DNA of 64,000 nt from Verrucomicrobiia bacterium (lineage in GTDB: Bacteria; Verrucomicrobiota; Verrucomicrobiia; Palsa-1439): assembly GCA_035577545.1 (NCBI GenBank), contig DATLVI010000004.1, positions 62,001 to 126,000 on the forward strand, in the 5' to 3' direction. The notes beneath the pieces are model-generated. The model did no database searches, was not told the origin of the DNA, and worked only from the letters and a program-made list of their open reading frames with translations. This document shows positions 25,393 through 34,666 of this stretch, one piece after another (within the stretch, counting starts at the first letter, position 1; every line of letters begins with the position of its first letter). Both the position numbers and the translations under genes were made by a program.

Positions 25393-25453
25393 TCCAATCG
25401 GTAGTAGGCTTGGCAGTTCGATATGATGACGATTTCGGGAATGACCAAGGCCT
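25393..25453 (+). repeat. 61-bp direct repeat, right copy (promoter-proximal end of the ABC-F gene)
   Basis: Partner of 22361-22421, 3,032 bp away in the same orientation. It spans the 30 bases before the ABC-F start and its first ten codons. The two copies bracket the 22580 and GH31 genes. Confidence 0.8.
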
Positions 25454-27369
25454 TTGGGGCGCACGTACTCTTTGAGGACGCGTCCTTGCAGGTCAATCGC
25501 GGCGACCGCATCGGGCTGGTTGGGCCGAACGGTGCGGGCAAATCCACCTTGTTCTCGCTCATCCTGGGGCATGACACGGCGGACGAGGGCGAGGTGTCCA
25601 TCGAACGCAACGGGACGATGGGCCATTTGCCCCAGGAAACCGCGCCGGTGGGGGAGGAGACGGTGTTGGAATTGGCGACGGCCATCAACCCCGAGATCGC
25701 GGAATTGCAGCGGCGGCTGAAGCTATTCGAAGCCGGTCACGACACCGAGTCGCACGATTTTCATGAAGTGCAGGCGCGGTTCGACGAACTTGGCGGCTAC
25801 CAACTCGAACCGCAGGCCAAGACGATCCTGCGCGGGCTGGCGTTTCGCGAACGCGATTTTGATCGGCAATTGAAGGCGATGAGCGGCGGTTGGGTGATGC
25901 GCGCGCATCTCGCGCGGTTGCTCGTGCAACAGCCCGACCTGCTGCTGCTCGACGAACCGACGAACCATCTCGACCTCGAAGCGTTGCAGTGGTTCCAGGA
26001 ATATCTGAAAACTTATCCGGGCGGCGTGTTGCTGATCTCGCACGACCGCGAATTCCTGAATCAGCTCGTGGGCAGCATCGTGGAGATTCGGCAGAGCCAG
26101 TTGCTCCGCTATCGAGGCAACTACGACGAGTATCTCGTGCAGCGCGAGGCGCAATCGGAACAGTTGCTGGCGGCCTACAAGAACCAGCAGCGCGACATCC
26201 AGCGTTTGCAGGAGTTCGCCGACCGATTCCGCGCGAAGGCCAGCAAAGCCTCGCAGGCGCAGGCAAAACTCAAGCAGATCGAGCGCATGGACAAGATCGA
26301 GGCACCCGTAAACGAATCGCGCAAGATCAAATTCCGTTTTCCGCAACCGCAGCGCAGCGGCCTGAAGGTGATCACCCTCAAGAACATCCACCACGCCTAC
26401 GGCGCCACGGAAGTTTATCGCGGGATGAACTTCGAAGCCGAACGCGGCCAGCGCATCGTGCTGGTCGGCCCGAACGGCGCGGGCAAGTCCACGCTGCTCA
26501 AGCTTCTCGCCGGCGTGCTCCCCGTCCAGGGCGGCACGCGCGAGTTGGGCTTGAACGTGAAAGTCGGTTACTACGCGCAATACCGCGTCGAGATGCTCAA
26601 CCCCGACCGCACGGTCGTCGAGGAGGCGCTCGACACTCCCCAACGCATTTCCGAACAAACCGTCCGCACCGTCCTCGGCTCGTTTCTGTTTCGTGGCGAC
26701 GACGTCTTCAAATCGGTCGGCGTGCTCAGCGGTGGCGAGAAGAGCCGGTTGGCGTTGGTGAAACTATTGCTCGATCCGCCGAACCTCCTATTAATGGATG
26801 AGCCCACCACGCACCTCGACATGGCCAGCATCGACGCGCTCATCGGCGCGCTGGAATCCTACGAAGGCACGCTGATTTTCATCAGTCATGACGTTTATTT
26901 CATCCGCAAGCTCGCCAAATACGTCCTGCACGTGAACAACGGCGAACTCATGCACTACCACGGCGATTACCAATACTACCTCGAAAAATCTGCCGCCATC
27001 TCCGCGGCCATTGCGGCGTCAGCGACTCCCGCCGCGCCGCCGACGGTTTCCACACGCATCAAGGGCAAGGAACAAAAACGGTCGGAAGCCGAGGCGCGCA
27101 ACGTGCGTTCACGCGAACGTCGCGAGCAGGAACGGATTGTAAGCACTCTGGAAAAAGAAATCGCGCGGTTGGAGCAGCGGCAGAAGGAATTGACTACCGA
27201 ACTCGAAAACCCCGAGACCTACGACAAACCCGGACGCGCCGTGGCCGTCAATCGCGAGTTGAGCACCGTCACCGAAGACCTCGCCCGCGCCACCACCGAC
27301 TGGGAGCAGGCTGCCGCCCGCGTGAACGAGCTGAAGCCCGCCCTGAAACCCGACCTCACGCCTTCGTAG
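25423..27369 (+). CDS. ABC-F family ATPase (Uup/YheS-like)
   Basis: 648 residues (ATG at 25423, with a second ATG at 25426). Two ABC domains are present without membrane segments: Walker A 'GLVGPNGAGKSTLF' and 'VLVGPNGAGKSTLL', signatures 'MSGGWVMRAHLA' and 'LSGGEKSRLALV', Walker B 'LLLLDEPTNHLD' and 'LLLMDEPTTHLD'. A charged linker between them (about residues 240-320) is the ABC-F interdomain arm. A C-terminal coiled coil (about 555-640) follows an alanine/proline stretch. ABC-F proteins act on ribosomes or DNA-processing complexes rather than transport. This architecture is closest to Uup/YheS. The gene start is duplicated 3 kb upstream. Confidence 0.92.
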   Translation: MMTISGMTKAFGAHVLFEDASLQVNRGDRIGLVGPNGAGKSTLFSLILGHDTADEGEVSIERNGTMGHLPQETAPVGEETVLELATAINPEIAELQRRLKLFEAGHDTESHDFHEVQARFDELGGYQLEPQAKTILRGLAFRERDFDRQLKAMSGGWVMRAHLARLLVQQPDLLLLDEPTNHLDLEALQWFQEYLKTYPGGVLLISHDREFLNQLVGSIVEIRQSQLLRYRGNYDEYLVQREAQSEQLLAAYKNQQRDIQRLQEFADRFRAKASKASQAQAKLKQIERMDKIEAPVNESRKIKFRFPQPQRSGLKVITLKNIHHAYGATEVYRGMNFEAERGQRIVLVGPNGAGKSTLLKLLAGVLPVQGGTRELGLNVKVGYYAQYRVEMLNPDRTVVEEALDTPQRISEQTVRTVLGSFLFRGDDVFKSVGVLSGGEKSRLALVKLLLDPPNLLLMDEPTTHLDMASIDALIGALESYEGTLIFISHDVYFIRKLAKYVLHVNNGELMHYHGDYQYYLEKSAAISAAIAASATPAAPPTVSTRIKGKEQKRSEAEARNVRSRERREQERIVSTLEKEIARLEQRQKELTTELENPETYDKPGRAVAVNRELSTVTEDLARATTDWEQAAARVNELKPALKPDLTPS

Positions 27370-27372
27370 GCT

Positions 27373-28254
27373 TCAGGCCCAGAGCTTCGGCGGGTATGCG
27401 CCCGCGTCCACGAGTTTGCGGATGCTGTCAACAACCTGCGGCTTGTCTTCCTTGTAGGTGATACCGAACCATGAAGCGGGGGTACGCAAGACTTTTACAC
27501 GGGCTGCGCCCGATGCCACCAGTTCGTTCACCGTCGTCGGGATGTAGCACTCGCTCTTCAATTCCTGCCCGCTGCGGCGCAAGAATTCGGTGAACTGCTC
27601 CCGGAGTTGCGGGAACAACCCGGGTGTGAAGCCCCAGAAATTCATCGACACCAATTCGTCGCCGCTGAGCGCCCGGTCTCCCGTATGCGCGCCGCGGCCC
27701 TGTTTCTCCACTTTGGTCAACTCCACGACGGCCCGCAAAAAACCGGCCGCGTCGCATTCGCAAACACCGCGCGAGACGCTGCCGTGTTCGGACAGGGTGT
27801 TTCGTAGCGTGTAGCCGACCATCGCATAGTCACGGCCGCCCGCCCGCAAAAAATCGGCCATGACCTGAAACGACTCGCGTCCGTAAAAGTCGTCGGCATT
27901 GATTGCGGCGAACGGTTCGCGCAAAGTTTCCTCGGCCATGAGGATCGCGTGCGTCGTGCCCCACGGTTTCGTGCGCCCGGGCGGGATGGTGAACCCGGAC
28001 GGAAGTTTGTCGAGTTCCTGATAGACGTAATCGACGGCAATCCGTTTCTCGAACTTGTTGCCAATCACCTCGCGAAACGGCGCTTCAATGTCGCGGCGGA
28101 TAACAAACACCAGCCGCCCGAAACCCGCCCGCAGCGCATCATAGATCGAGTAGTCGATGATCGCTTCGCCGTTGGGGCCGACGGCATCGATTTGCTTGAG
28201 CCCGCCATAACGGCTGCCCATCCCCGCGGCCATGACCAGAAGAGTTGGTTGCAT
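27373..28254 (-). CDS. Sugar-1-phosphate nucleotidyltransferase-like protein
   Basis: 293 residues. The N-terminal 'LLVMAAGMGSRYGGLKQIDA' is the NTP-binding signature of sugar nucleotidyltransferases (G-x-G-x-R...K). 'TKPWGTTHAILMAEETL' and 'FAAINADDFYG' carry the expected substrate loop and metal-binding Asp. The rest matches a family related to GlmU/GalU N-domains. The C-terminus lacks a left-handed beta-helix, so no acyltransferase. It would form an NDP-sugar; which sugar is unknown. It is convergent with the ABC-F gene with only 3 bases between stops, and divergent from the receiver-protein gene. Confidence 0.82.
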   Translation of the reverse strand: MQPTLLVMAAGMGSRYGGLKQIDAVGPNGEAIIDYSIYDALRAGFGRLVFVIRRDIEAPFREVIGNKFEKRIAVDYVYQELDKLPSGFTIPPGRTKPWGTTHAILMAEETLREPFAAINADDFYGRESFQVMADFLRAGGRDYAMVGYTLRNTLSEHGSVSRGVCECDAAGFLRAVVELTKVEKQGRGAHTGDRALSGDELVSMNFWGFTPGLFPQLREQFTEFLRRSGQELKSECYIPTTVNELVASGAARVKVLRTPASWFGITYKEDKPQVVDSIRKLVDAGAYPPKLWA

Positions 28255-28586
28255 TTTTCAATTCTGCGGATTTCTGCCAATCGGAAATAGCATTCCTTAG
28301 CGGTGTTACACCGGTTTCGTCAAGAACGACCTTCACGCGCGGGCACGGCAGCCGCACTTTGACAGAATTGTCCATATTTTGGCGCCTCGACACTCCATCC
28401 GCCAGCCAAAAACGTTGGGGACGCGAATCTCCATTCGCAAGAACGGCACAGCCAGCACGTTATCGCCCGTTTGTGAGAAACCGGCACGCGGGATGCATAA
28501 CATGACGACCAAAGCACCATGGCCAGCATCAATAATGAGCACCCGGAAGCCGTACGTGGACAGATCACAACCACAGGAGCGGACTT
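28255..28586. other. Divergent intergenic region
   Basis: 332 bp between divergent genes, no gene seen. Two inverted repeats stand out: CGGTGTTACACCG (28301-28313), an operator-sized perfect palindrome, and GCGAAT-CTCC-ATTCGC (28423-28438). A ribosome site (AGGAG) precedes the 28587 ATG. Confidence 0.45.
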
Positions 28587-29330
28587 ATGAGCATCACAGA
28601 TGGATCCCTGACCCGAAATGATGAATTGCGCGCCGAACTGCGCGAGGAGTGTTTGAGGGAATGTGCCGGGGCAGTGGTGTCGATCCGTCAGGCCATGCAA
28701 GCCATCGCCAAGAACCCGACGGATGTCGCGAGGTTGCAGGAACTCCACAGCCAGATCCGTTCGCTGGCGGGGAATGCGAGCGTGACCCGGCTTCTGACCA
28801 TCGCGCGGGTCGTGGGCACCTTCGACGCGTTGCTCAAGCAACTGGTAGACAAGCCCGACAGCGTCACGCAGTCCGTCCGTCGCACCATGGCGCAATCCAT
28901 CGATCTACTCGGCGCACTGTTCGAGGGTGACGGGCAAGAGGTGGACCTGGCCATGGCTCGCACGTTGGCGGTCGATGACCAGCAGATTGCCTTGCGCTCC
29001 GTGATGAACGCCCTGGAGAAGGCCAACCTGAAACCGCAGGCGTTGTCGGATCCCAGCGCGGGATTCAGCGTGGCGGAGGAATGGCAATTTGATCTCATTG
29101 TGCTCGATCACTCGATGCCGCGCATGACCGGCGTGGAACTGTGCGCGAAGTTGCGCGCCCTGCCCAACTACAAGAAGATCCCGATCCTCTTCGTCACCAG
29201 CGCCAGCGCTTTCGAGAATCGCGCCGAAATCTGCCGCAGCGGAGGCACCGATGTCATCGCCAAGCCATTCCTGGCAACCGAACTCGGCCTGAAAGCCCTC
29301 ACCCTCATCATCAAGTCGAAGATCTTCTAG
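28587..29330 (+). CDS. Response-regulator receiver protein with degenerate HPt-like N-domain
   Basis: 247 residues with AGGAG before the ATG. Residues 1-115 are helical and resemble an HPt domain. In the block 'IRSLAGNASVTRL' the position expected for the phospho-accepting His holds Arg58 (a His sits four residues earlier). Residues 125-245 are a CheY-like receiver with acidic pair Asp130/Asp131, phospho-acceptor Asp174 in 'LIVLDHSMPRMTG', Thr204 and Lys226 ('VIAKPF'), so it should be phosphorylatable. No output domain follows. It would act by protein contact or as a phosphate sink. The partner kinase is not in the window. Confidence 0.8.
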   Translation: MSITDGSLTRNDELRAELREECLRECAGAVVSIRQAMQAIAKNPTDVARLQELHSQIRSLAGNASVTRLLTIARVVGTFDALLKQLVDKPDSVTQSVRRTMAQSIDLLGALFEGDGQEVDLAMARTLAVDDQQIALRSVMNALEKANLKPQALSDPSAGFSVAEEWQFDLIVLDHSMPRMTGVELCAKLRALPNYKKIPILFVTSASAFENRAEICRSGGTDVIAKPFLATELGLKALTLIIKSKIF

Positions 29331-29441
29331 GCACTGTCGGAGATTCGCCATTTAGAACCGCCGACCGGCGCAACCGTTCGGCATCGCGCGTTTTGACTTC
29401 CGCTACTGAATTCCCTAGAGTGCGGCGCTTGAGGAGCGCGC

Positions 29442-30437
29442 ATGGCTGACTGGCAAATCGTCCTGGTGAAAATCACCGCGATGTTCCTGGTGATCCTTGT
29501 CGGCTGGGCCGTACGACGGCGCGGCTATCTACCCGCGGAAACCACCCGGATCCTGAGCCGGTTTGTCGTGGACATCGCGTTCCCCGCCCTGGTGTTTACA
29601 CAAATGCTGCGGACGGTCACGCTGGGGGCGTTGCGCGAGGGTTGGTTCGCGCCGTTACTCATGGGCTTGCTGATCGTCATAGCTTATGGAGCGGGCTTGC
29701 TGGTTGCACCATTCTTCTGCCGAGCCGAACAGAAGAACACATTTGTCTTTCTCGCGACGATACCGAATTGGATCTTTCTGCCACTGCCGATCGTCGAGGC
29801 CATGTACGGCGATGCCGGCGTGCGGACCCTCCTGCTCGGTAACGTCGGTGCGCAACTCATGCTCTGGTCGTTTGGGGTGTGGATCCTGCATGGGGGCGTG
29901 ACTCCGCGGGAGGCGGCGCGCCACATTGTGACAAATCCGGGTCTAATCGCGACGGCTCTGGGAATTCTGGTCGCGTTACTCATTCCTTCCTCGCACAACT
30001 GGGAGATCGGGAGTCTCTCACAATCGCCGCCGCAACTGGCCGCTGGCGCTGTGGTGCAGGCGCTGGCCATGGTGGGAACCATGACCATCCCGGTATCGCT
30101 GCTGGCAATCGGCGCGCAACTCGGCGATCTCGAACTGCATGTACATCGACCCTCGCGAGCGCTCTGGGGAGTGCTGCTCGCCCGGTTGATTGTCGGGCCG
30201 CTGCTCACGATGGCGGTCGGCTGGATCGTGTTACGGGCGGGTGTGACCGTGCCGGAAGTCCCGCGCAGGATCGGCTACCTGATCGCGACAATGCCCGTGG
30301 CGATTTCCTGCAGCATGTTCACGGAACGTTTTGGCGGTGACGTGTCGTTAGGTGCCCAGGGGATTTTCTACAGCACACTCTTCAGCTTGCTTACTGTGCC
30401 GGTATTTTTCTTCGTCATCCAGCGGCTGGGGCTTTAG
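29442..30437 (+). CDS. AEC-family (auxin efflux carrier-like) transporter
   Basis: 331 residues with about ten hydrophobic segments in the two five-helix halves of the AEC family. The N-half has 'LVGWAVRRRGYLPAETTRIL' then 'SRFVVDIAFPALVF' (the conserved N-terminal 'Y..P.P...f' region). The C-half has 'MTIPVSLLAIGAQLGDLE' and 'ATMPVAISCSMFTERFGGD', the usual second-half signature. Members export organic anions such as malate, or hormones in plants. The substrate is not predictable here. It stands 111 bp after the receiver gene and 67 bp before the glycosyltransferase. Confidence 0.85.
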   Translation: MADWQIVLVKITAMFLVILVGWAVRRRGYLPAETTRILSRFVVDIAFPALVFTQMLRTVTLGALREGWFAPLLMGLLIVIAYGAGLLVAPFFCRAEQKNTFVFLATIPNWIFLPLPIVEAMYGDAGVRTLLLGNVGAQLMLWSFGVWILHGGVTPREAARHIVTNPGLIATALGILVALLIPSSHNWEIGSLSQSPPQLAAGAVVQALAMVGTMTIPVSLLAIGAQLGDLELHVHRPSRALWGVLLARLIVGPLLTMAVGWIVLRAGVTVPEVPRRIGYLIATMPVAISCSMFTERFGGDVSLGAQGIFYSTLFSLLTVPVFFFVIQRLGL

Positions 30438-30481
30438 CGGTCGCCCGCGGGAGTCGACGGCAACTTTCAAGGGTTGTGGTT

Positions 30482-30502
30482 GTTTAATCCATGGGATTAA
30501 AC
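30482..30502. promoter_or_regulatory. 21-bp perfect inverted repeat before the glycosyltransferase
   Basis: Arms GTTTAATCC (30482-30490) and GGATTAAAC (30494-30502) are separated by ATG and end 2 bases before the GTG chosen as the start of the next gene. Without a GC-rich stem or T-run it is not a terminator. An operator or a hairpin masking the start is possible. Confidence 0.45.
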
Positions 30503-30504
30503 TC

Positions 30505-32454
30505 GTGGCTGTGTGGAATCGTGCCAGTTTTTTGAATGTACCGGTGGCGCTCGCCATCGTGGCGCTTTTTTGCGCACTGCTATCCGGCTATCACGTTGCG
30601 TCCTTTGACGGCGTGGACGAAAACGGGTATCTGGTGACGGCGAAGGGGCTCGCGACGAGAGGCGATTCGGGAAAAGTGTTGGCGAACCCCAACGAATTTG
30701 TCAGCGGCAACTACGTGTTGGCGGACAACGGGAATTATTACGGGAAGTACCCGCTCGGCTATCCCTACTTGTGCGCTCTGGCCTACAAGTTCGGCGGGCC
30801 GTCGGCGGTCTTCCTGGTGAACCCGATCCTCGCCGCGCTTGCGGTACTGGGGACCTTCTTTCTGGGTCGCGCCATGATCAGCGCGTTTGCCGGCGCGCTG
30901 GCGGCGATCCTTCTCGCGACGAATCCGCTGCACGCCTATTTCGGGCTCTCCGCGCTGAGTCATTCCGGGTCGATCTGCTTTGCGGTTTGGGGGATGTTTT
31001 TTTTGTGGTGGTGGACGCAGTCGGGTGGCAGGTGGAACGCGTTGCTCACGGGCGCGTTGTCGGCGTATGCGAGCACGGTGCGTTATACGGATGGCCTGTT
31101 GCTGTTGCCAATTGCGGGCATGGTGTTGTGGCGATATTTCGCAGAAGAAGTTCCCGCCGAGCAACGGCCGGTCGCCCGGCGGAAAGTCGTGTGGGACGTT
31201 GTCGTGATGGCAGTAGCTGCGGTCATCGTCGTGACGCCGTTGCTGATCCATCATTGGCGGGCATTCGGCGCGCCGTGGGTGACCGGGTATTCGTTGTGTG
31301 GCGAATCGACGGGTTTCGGCTGGAAGTTTTTCAAGGAAAACTGGTGGTTGATGTTGACCCGCATGGATACGGGGGGGTTGATCCTCTTGTTCCCCTTGGG
31401 CCTCGTGGGTTTGGCGTACCTGGCCACGCACGATGCGAAGCGCGGTCTGTTTCTCGGATTGTGGGCGGTGCCAGGTCTGTTACTCTATAGCGCCTATTAC
31501 TGGGCGCCCCAAGGGGAGGGACCAGGGTACGTGCGCTTTTTTGTCAGCGTGTTTCCGCCGCTGATCCTGAGCGCGCTCACGCTATTGTGTTTCGCGGTGC
31601 GGGCGCGACCATGGTGGTGGGAGATGGGACTGGGTGCGTTTGTGGCGGTGGTGGCGACGGCGAATTTGCGCGAAGCGACGCGCCAGCTTGATCGTCAGAT
31701 GTACCGGTTGCTGTTTGCGAAAGAAAGCACGGATCGTGTCCGAGAGAAATTGCCAGACGGCGTGGTGATCGTGGCGAGCGATCGCTTGCTGAATTTTGTC
31801 GAGTTCGCGGGCGACTGGCACCTCTACGCGCTGGAGACGTTCGATCGTGGGGCGATTCAGAACAGGATCAAGGCACTCAAGGACGACGGTCCGCGCCCGT
31901 TCCAGCGCCGCAAAGCGCAAAAACTGGCCGAGACACAGGGCGACAAGTCCGATTCACAACTGACCCAGGAGCAACGCGATCTCATCAACCAGCGATTGGC
32001 GGAGGGAGCCGAGGTTGTGATGGTCCTGCCCAAAGACTCTTACCGGCGCGCGCGGGGACGACTCGGCGACAAATTTGAATTTGATTCGCTAACGGAATGG
32101 ACGGAGATTCGTCCCGGCCCAAGGGACAATGACCAGAACTATACTACGTGGGCGTTGTACCAGATCAAGCCGCACACAACAAAGTCATCGAGCGTAGCTG
32201 ATTTGGAACAGCAGATTGATAATTTGGACGCCAAACTGCGGGACGAACGCGCGGATTTCGACGCGCGGTATCCGGGCGCGCAGCCGGCGTGGACGAAAGT
32301 GCAGGATACAGAGCGCGATTTGCGTGATCTGCGGGAAAAGTTGAAGAAGTTAAGCGCCAAGAAGTCGTCGCCAGCCGTGTCCAAGGCCACTGTGGCAGCG
32401 ACCAATGCGCCGCCGCCGACTTCCGCAGCGAATCCCGGTGAGGTGAAAAAATGA
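30505..32454 (+). CDS. GT39-like membrane glycosyltransferase with C-terminal coiled coil
   Basis: 649 residues from GTG at 30505 (30511 also possible); the longer frame upstream overlaps the AEC gene. It has about ten hydrophobic segments and a first loop with '[18 protein letters not shown]', the acidic motif of GT-C transferases, followed by '[19 protein letters not shown]'. Residues from about 430 are soluble, and the last 100 are a charged coiled coil ('[19 protein letters not shown]', '[16 protein letters not shown]') then an alanine/proline tail. It probably glycosylates an exported lipid or protein acceptor. The ATGA overlap with the prepilin-type gene suggests they are translated together. 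Confidence 0.78.
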   Translation: MAVWNRASFLNVPVALAIVALFCALLSGYHVASFDGVDENGYLVTAKGLATRGDSGKVLANPNEFVSGNYVLADNGNYYGKYPLGYPYLCALAYKFGGPSAVFLVNPILAALAVLGTFFLGRAMISAFAGALAAILLATNPLHAYFGLSALSHSGSICFAVWGMFFLWWWTQSGGRWNALLTGALSAYASTVRYTDGLLLLPIAGMVLWRYFAEEVPAEQRPVARRKVVWDVVVMAVAAVIVVTPLLIHHWRAFGAPWVTGYSLCGESTGFGWKFFKENWWLMLTRMDTGGLILLFPLGLVGLAYLATHDAKRGLFLGLWAVPGLLLYSAYYWAPQGEGPGYVRFFVSVFPPLILSALTLLCFAVRARPWWWEMGLGAFVAVVATANLREATRQLDRQMYRLLFAKESTDRVREKLPDGVVIVASDRLLNFVEFAGDWHLYALETFDRGAIQNRIKALKDDGPRPFQRRKAQKLAETQGDKSDSQLTQEQRDLINQRLAEGAEVVMVLPKDSYRRARGRLGDKFEFDSLTEWTEIRPGPRDNDQNYTTWALYQIKPHTTKSSSVADLEQQIDNLDAKLRDERADFDARYPGAQPAWTKVQDTERDLRDLREKLKKLSAKKSSPAVSKATVAATNAPPPTSAANPGEVKK

Positions 32455-33128
32455 ATGGCAACCTGCGGCAGTGGCGCACAATACGTGGCTTCACGCTGGT
32501 GGAGTTGCTCGTCGTCATCGCCATCATCGGGTTGCTGGCAGCGCTCTTGATGCCGTCCCTGGGAACTGCGCGCAAGAAAGCCCGGGCGGCCGGCTGCATC
32601 AACAACCTGCGCCAGCTCGGCCTGGCGGTGCAGATGTACACCGATGACTCGGGTGGACAACTGGCAGGGTTGAGCGGCATTTTTCCGACGTGGGGGGCTA
32701 CCAATAGCCCGCAGGCCTGGACCCAGCTTTTGTTTCCGTACGTGAAGACCACCAAAGCCTATCTCGATCCTGACCGGCCACCCTGGATGCCCGAGTTGCC
32801 CGTGGCGTATTACCTGAACCTGCTTCCGGCGTACGTGGAGGCGGGCTCGCCCGGCACGGGAATTTACGCGATCGATTTCCGGCAAATCAGCAACCCCTCC
32901 GCGTTCATTCTGATGAGCGAGGACCTTTTCATCAGCCCCCAGCAGGAGATCGATCCGACCAACGAGAGGGCCGACCGCACGGGATTCAGCACCACGTCCG
33001 GGACTTATCCGCCGCCGCATCTCGGTTACGCAAATTTTTTGTTCGCGGATGGGCATGTGGCGCCGTTTGATCATTTCGACGTGACGCAGATGACATATTG
33101 GTACGACAAAATGGCCAACTGGCAGTAG
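32451..33128 (+). CDS. Prepilin-type N-terminal cleavage/methylation protein (pseudopilin-like)
   Basis: 225 residues. The type IV prepilin motif '[20 protein letters not shown]' is near the N-terminus: PilD-type cleavage before Phe, Glu at +5, then the hydrophobic helix. The C-terminal '[20 protein letters not shown]' is the H-x9-DG-like motif common in the large pseudopilin families of Planctomycetes and Verrucomicrobia. These proteins are thought to belong to type II secretion-like pseudopili, but most are uncharacterised. The ATG overlaps the stop of the preceding glycosyltransferase. Confidence 0.9.
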   Translation: MNGNLRQWRTIRGFTLVELLVVIAIIGLLAALLMPSLGTARKKARAAGCINNLRQLGLAVQMYTDDSGGQLAGLSGIFPTWGATNSPQAWTQLLFPYVKTTKAYLDPDRPPWMPELPVAYYLNLLPAYVEAGSPGTGIYAIDFRQISNPSAFILMSEDLFISPQQEIDPTNERADRTGFSTTSGTYPPPHLGYANFLFADGHVAPFDHFDVTQMTYWYDKMANWQ

Positions 33129-33164
33129 CGACTCGATGATTCTCGCGTAGCGACAACTGGATTT

Positions 33165-33920
33165 ATGAAAGACAACTGGAAACTTTGGCTCGCGGTAATC
33201 GCCTGTACGATCGTCATGGCCTTCTGTGCGCGGCGGGCTTACAACGCGTTTCACGAGCGTCCGCCGTCGTGGGTCAAAACAGAAGACCGTGTCGGTCCTG
33301 CGATTGGTCGAGACGGCCGGCTGAATGGCGCGTGGAAAGAATTCAGCGACCTGCTCGGGACGGTGCGACGCGAATCCGCGCAGCAACAATTACCCGTCGG
33401 CGGCGTCTCCTTATTGGCGCTCGAAACCGACGCAACCAACGCCGTGTCCATCGCCACGGAGCCGGTGGTGAACCAGGGCTTCAATCCGCTCAATAACATC
33501 CAGGCCTCCATCGGCGGTGATGAAAGGCGATTTGTTGGTTTTTACGCGACCGATGGCGGACCGATTCCGTTCACAATCGTGCGCGTGCCGGGACGAGGGC
33601 GAAACCCACCCGTGACCCTGCATCTCAAGAGTCCGATTGCGCCCGGTGAAACGCAGTTAGTGGTGCGCGTCGAGCGACGGCGCGCACCGGTCAACATCGG
33701 CAAGGATGGAAAAGCGCAAGCCGGTCTCGGCCGTTTTCCGCGAACCCCGAACGCGGTTTACGCGCGCGCGATCGCATTGCCGCCCGGTGGCGTGATTGTC
33801 CGCAGCGTTCCAGACACCACGGCGACGGTATCGGGGGACGTGGCCCCATTGGTATCGTGGATTGGCACCGCAACCAACGCGAACGCCCCAATGAGCGTCG
33901 TCTTCACCCTGCCGAAGTAG
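33165..33920 (+). CDS. Hypothetical protein with N-terminal membrane anchor
   Basis: 251 residues. Residues 6-25 ('LWLAVIACTIVMAFCARRAY') form one hydrophobic anchor, and the rest appears extracytoplasmic. The middle has a repeated Val/Pro/Arg-rich beta pattern ('TIVRVPGRGRNPPVTLHLKS', 'ETQLVVRVERRRAPVNIG') and the end ('DTTATVSGDVAPLVSWIG') looks beta-rich too. No family was recognised. It sits 36 bp after the pseudopilin gene on the same strand, so a role in the same envelope or pseudopilus system is possible but unproven. Confidence 0.6.
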   Translation: MKDNWKLWLAVIACTIVMAFCARRAYNAFHERPPSWVKTEDRVGPAIGRDGRLNGAWKEFSDLLGTVRRESAQQQLPVGGVSLLALETDATNAVSIATEPVVNQGFNPLNNIQASIGGDERRFVGFYATDGGPIPFTIVRVPGRGRNPPVTLHLKSPIAPGETQLVVRVERRRAPVNIGKDGKAQAGLGRFPRTPNAVYARAIALPPGGVIVRSVPDTTATVSGDVAPLVSWIGTATNANAPMSVVFTLPK

Positions 33921-33924
33921 TGCC

Positions 33925-34245
33925 TTACGACGACGGTATCAGACGCCTCTTCCAAAATCTTCCCAAAAGCCACGCAAACAGCCGATGCAGAGCCACGCTG
34001 ATGAATGCCAAGAGAATGCTTCCAATGACTGCTCCCAAGAAAAGCATCCAAAAAGAAGGATCTGGAGCACCTGTCGTGTCATTATTGTCGATCACCACTG
34101 CAAACCAAAGAAAACAGAAGAAGAACGGCCAAAGGATTAATGCAACGAGAAGCATGATCCCGAAATGCAAGAGCAATGCAGCTTTCCTGCTATCAGCGTG
34201 TTGCGCCTGTGAAATGAGAGGGTGGTCTGTCGTGAAAACATTCAT
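33925..34245 (-). CDS. Small hypothetical membrane protein
   Basis: 106 residues from ATG at 34245 with two clear hydrophobic segments (about 25-51 and 65-93, the latter flanked by 'RLFAWLLGRFWKRR'). The N-terminus is histidine-rich and polar. No family was recognised. Its gene follows the VOC gene after 10 bp on the same strand and is convergent with the 33165 gene. The coding stretch is more AT-rich than its neighbours. Confidence 0.55.
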   Translation of the reverse strand: MNVFTTDHPLISQAQHADSRKAALLLHFGIMLLVALILWPFFFCFLWFAVVIDNNDTTGAPDPSFWMLFLGAVIGSILLAFISVALHRLFAWLLGRFWKRRLIPSS

Positions 34246-34255
34246 ATGCGCGGAA

Positions 34256-34666
34256 TTAGTGAGCTTCCTCGCAGTTAATCATCCACGGGATGCCGAATTG
34301 ATCCACCAACATGCCGAAACGTTGGGCCCAGAAGGTCTTTTGTATGGGCATGGACACCGTCCCTTTTTCCGACAAGGCGTGGAAGATGCGTTCGGCATCG
34401 GCCGGGTCGTCAACGGCGATTGTCACGGAGAAGCCTTGCGGCTTCTCATAGTGTTTCGGCGGTGCGTCAGCACCCATCAACGCCTGGTCGCCCACCATCA
34501 GGCGGACGTGAAGGATCTTCTTGCCCCAATCGGCCGGGACTTTATCCGCCATCGGCGACTCCCCGTAGGTCATGGTGAATACAATCTTGCCGCCGAGGCA
34601 CCGCTCATAGAACTTAAACGCCGCCTCACACTGACCGTTGAAACTCAGATAGGGATTCAATTGCAC
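34256..34666 (-). CDS. VOC family protein, PhnB/YjdN type
   Basis: 136 residues from GTG at 34666, which is preceded by AAAGGAG at good spacing. 'NPYLSFNGQCEAAFKFYERC' followed by 'LGGKIVF', then 'ILHVRLMVGDQALMGADAPP' and 'RFGMLVDQFGIPWMINCEE', is the PhnB-like pattern of the vicinal oxygen chelate fold (two beta-alpha-beta-beta-beta units). Members include glyoxalase-like enzymes and binding proteins. No activity can be assigned. It is divergent from the GbsR-type regulator gene across a 154-bp gap and may share its control region. Confidence 0.88.
   Translation of the reverse strand: MQLNPYLSFNGQCEAAFKFYERCLGGKIVFTMTYGESPMADKVPADWGKKILHVRLMVGDQALMGADAPPKHYEKPQGFSVTIAVDDPADAERIFHALSEKGTVSMPIQKTFWAQRFGMLVDQFGIPWMINCEEAH

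Noticed and set aside
30352-30504. Start of the glycosyltransferase at 30352
   Set aside because: It would overlap the end of the AEC transporter by 86 bases, and the extra residues are low-complexity and not membrane-protein-like.
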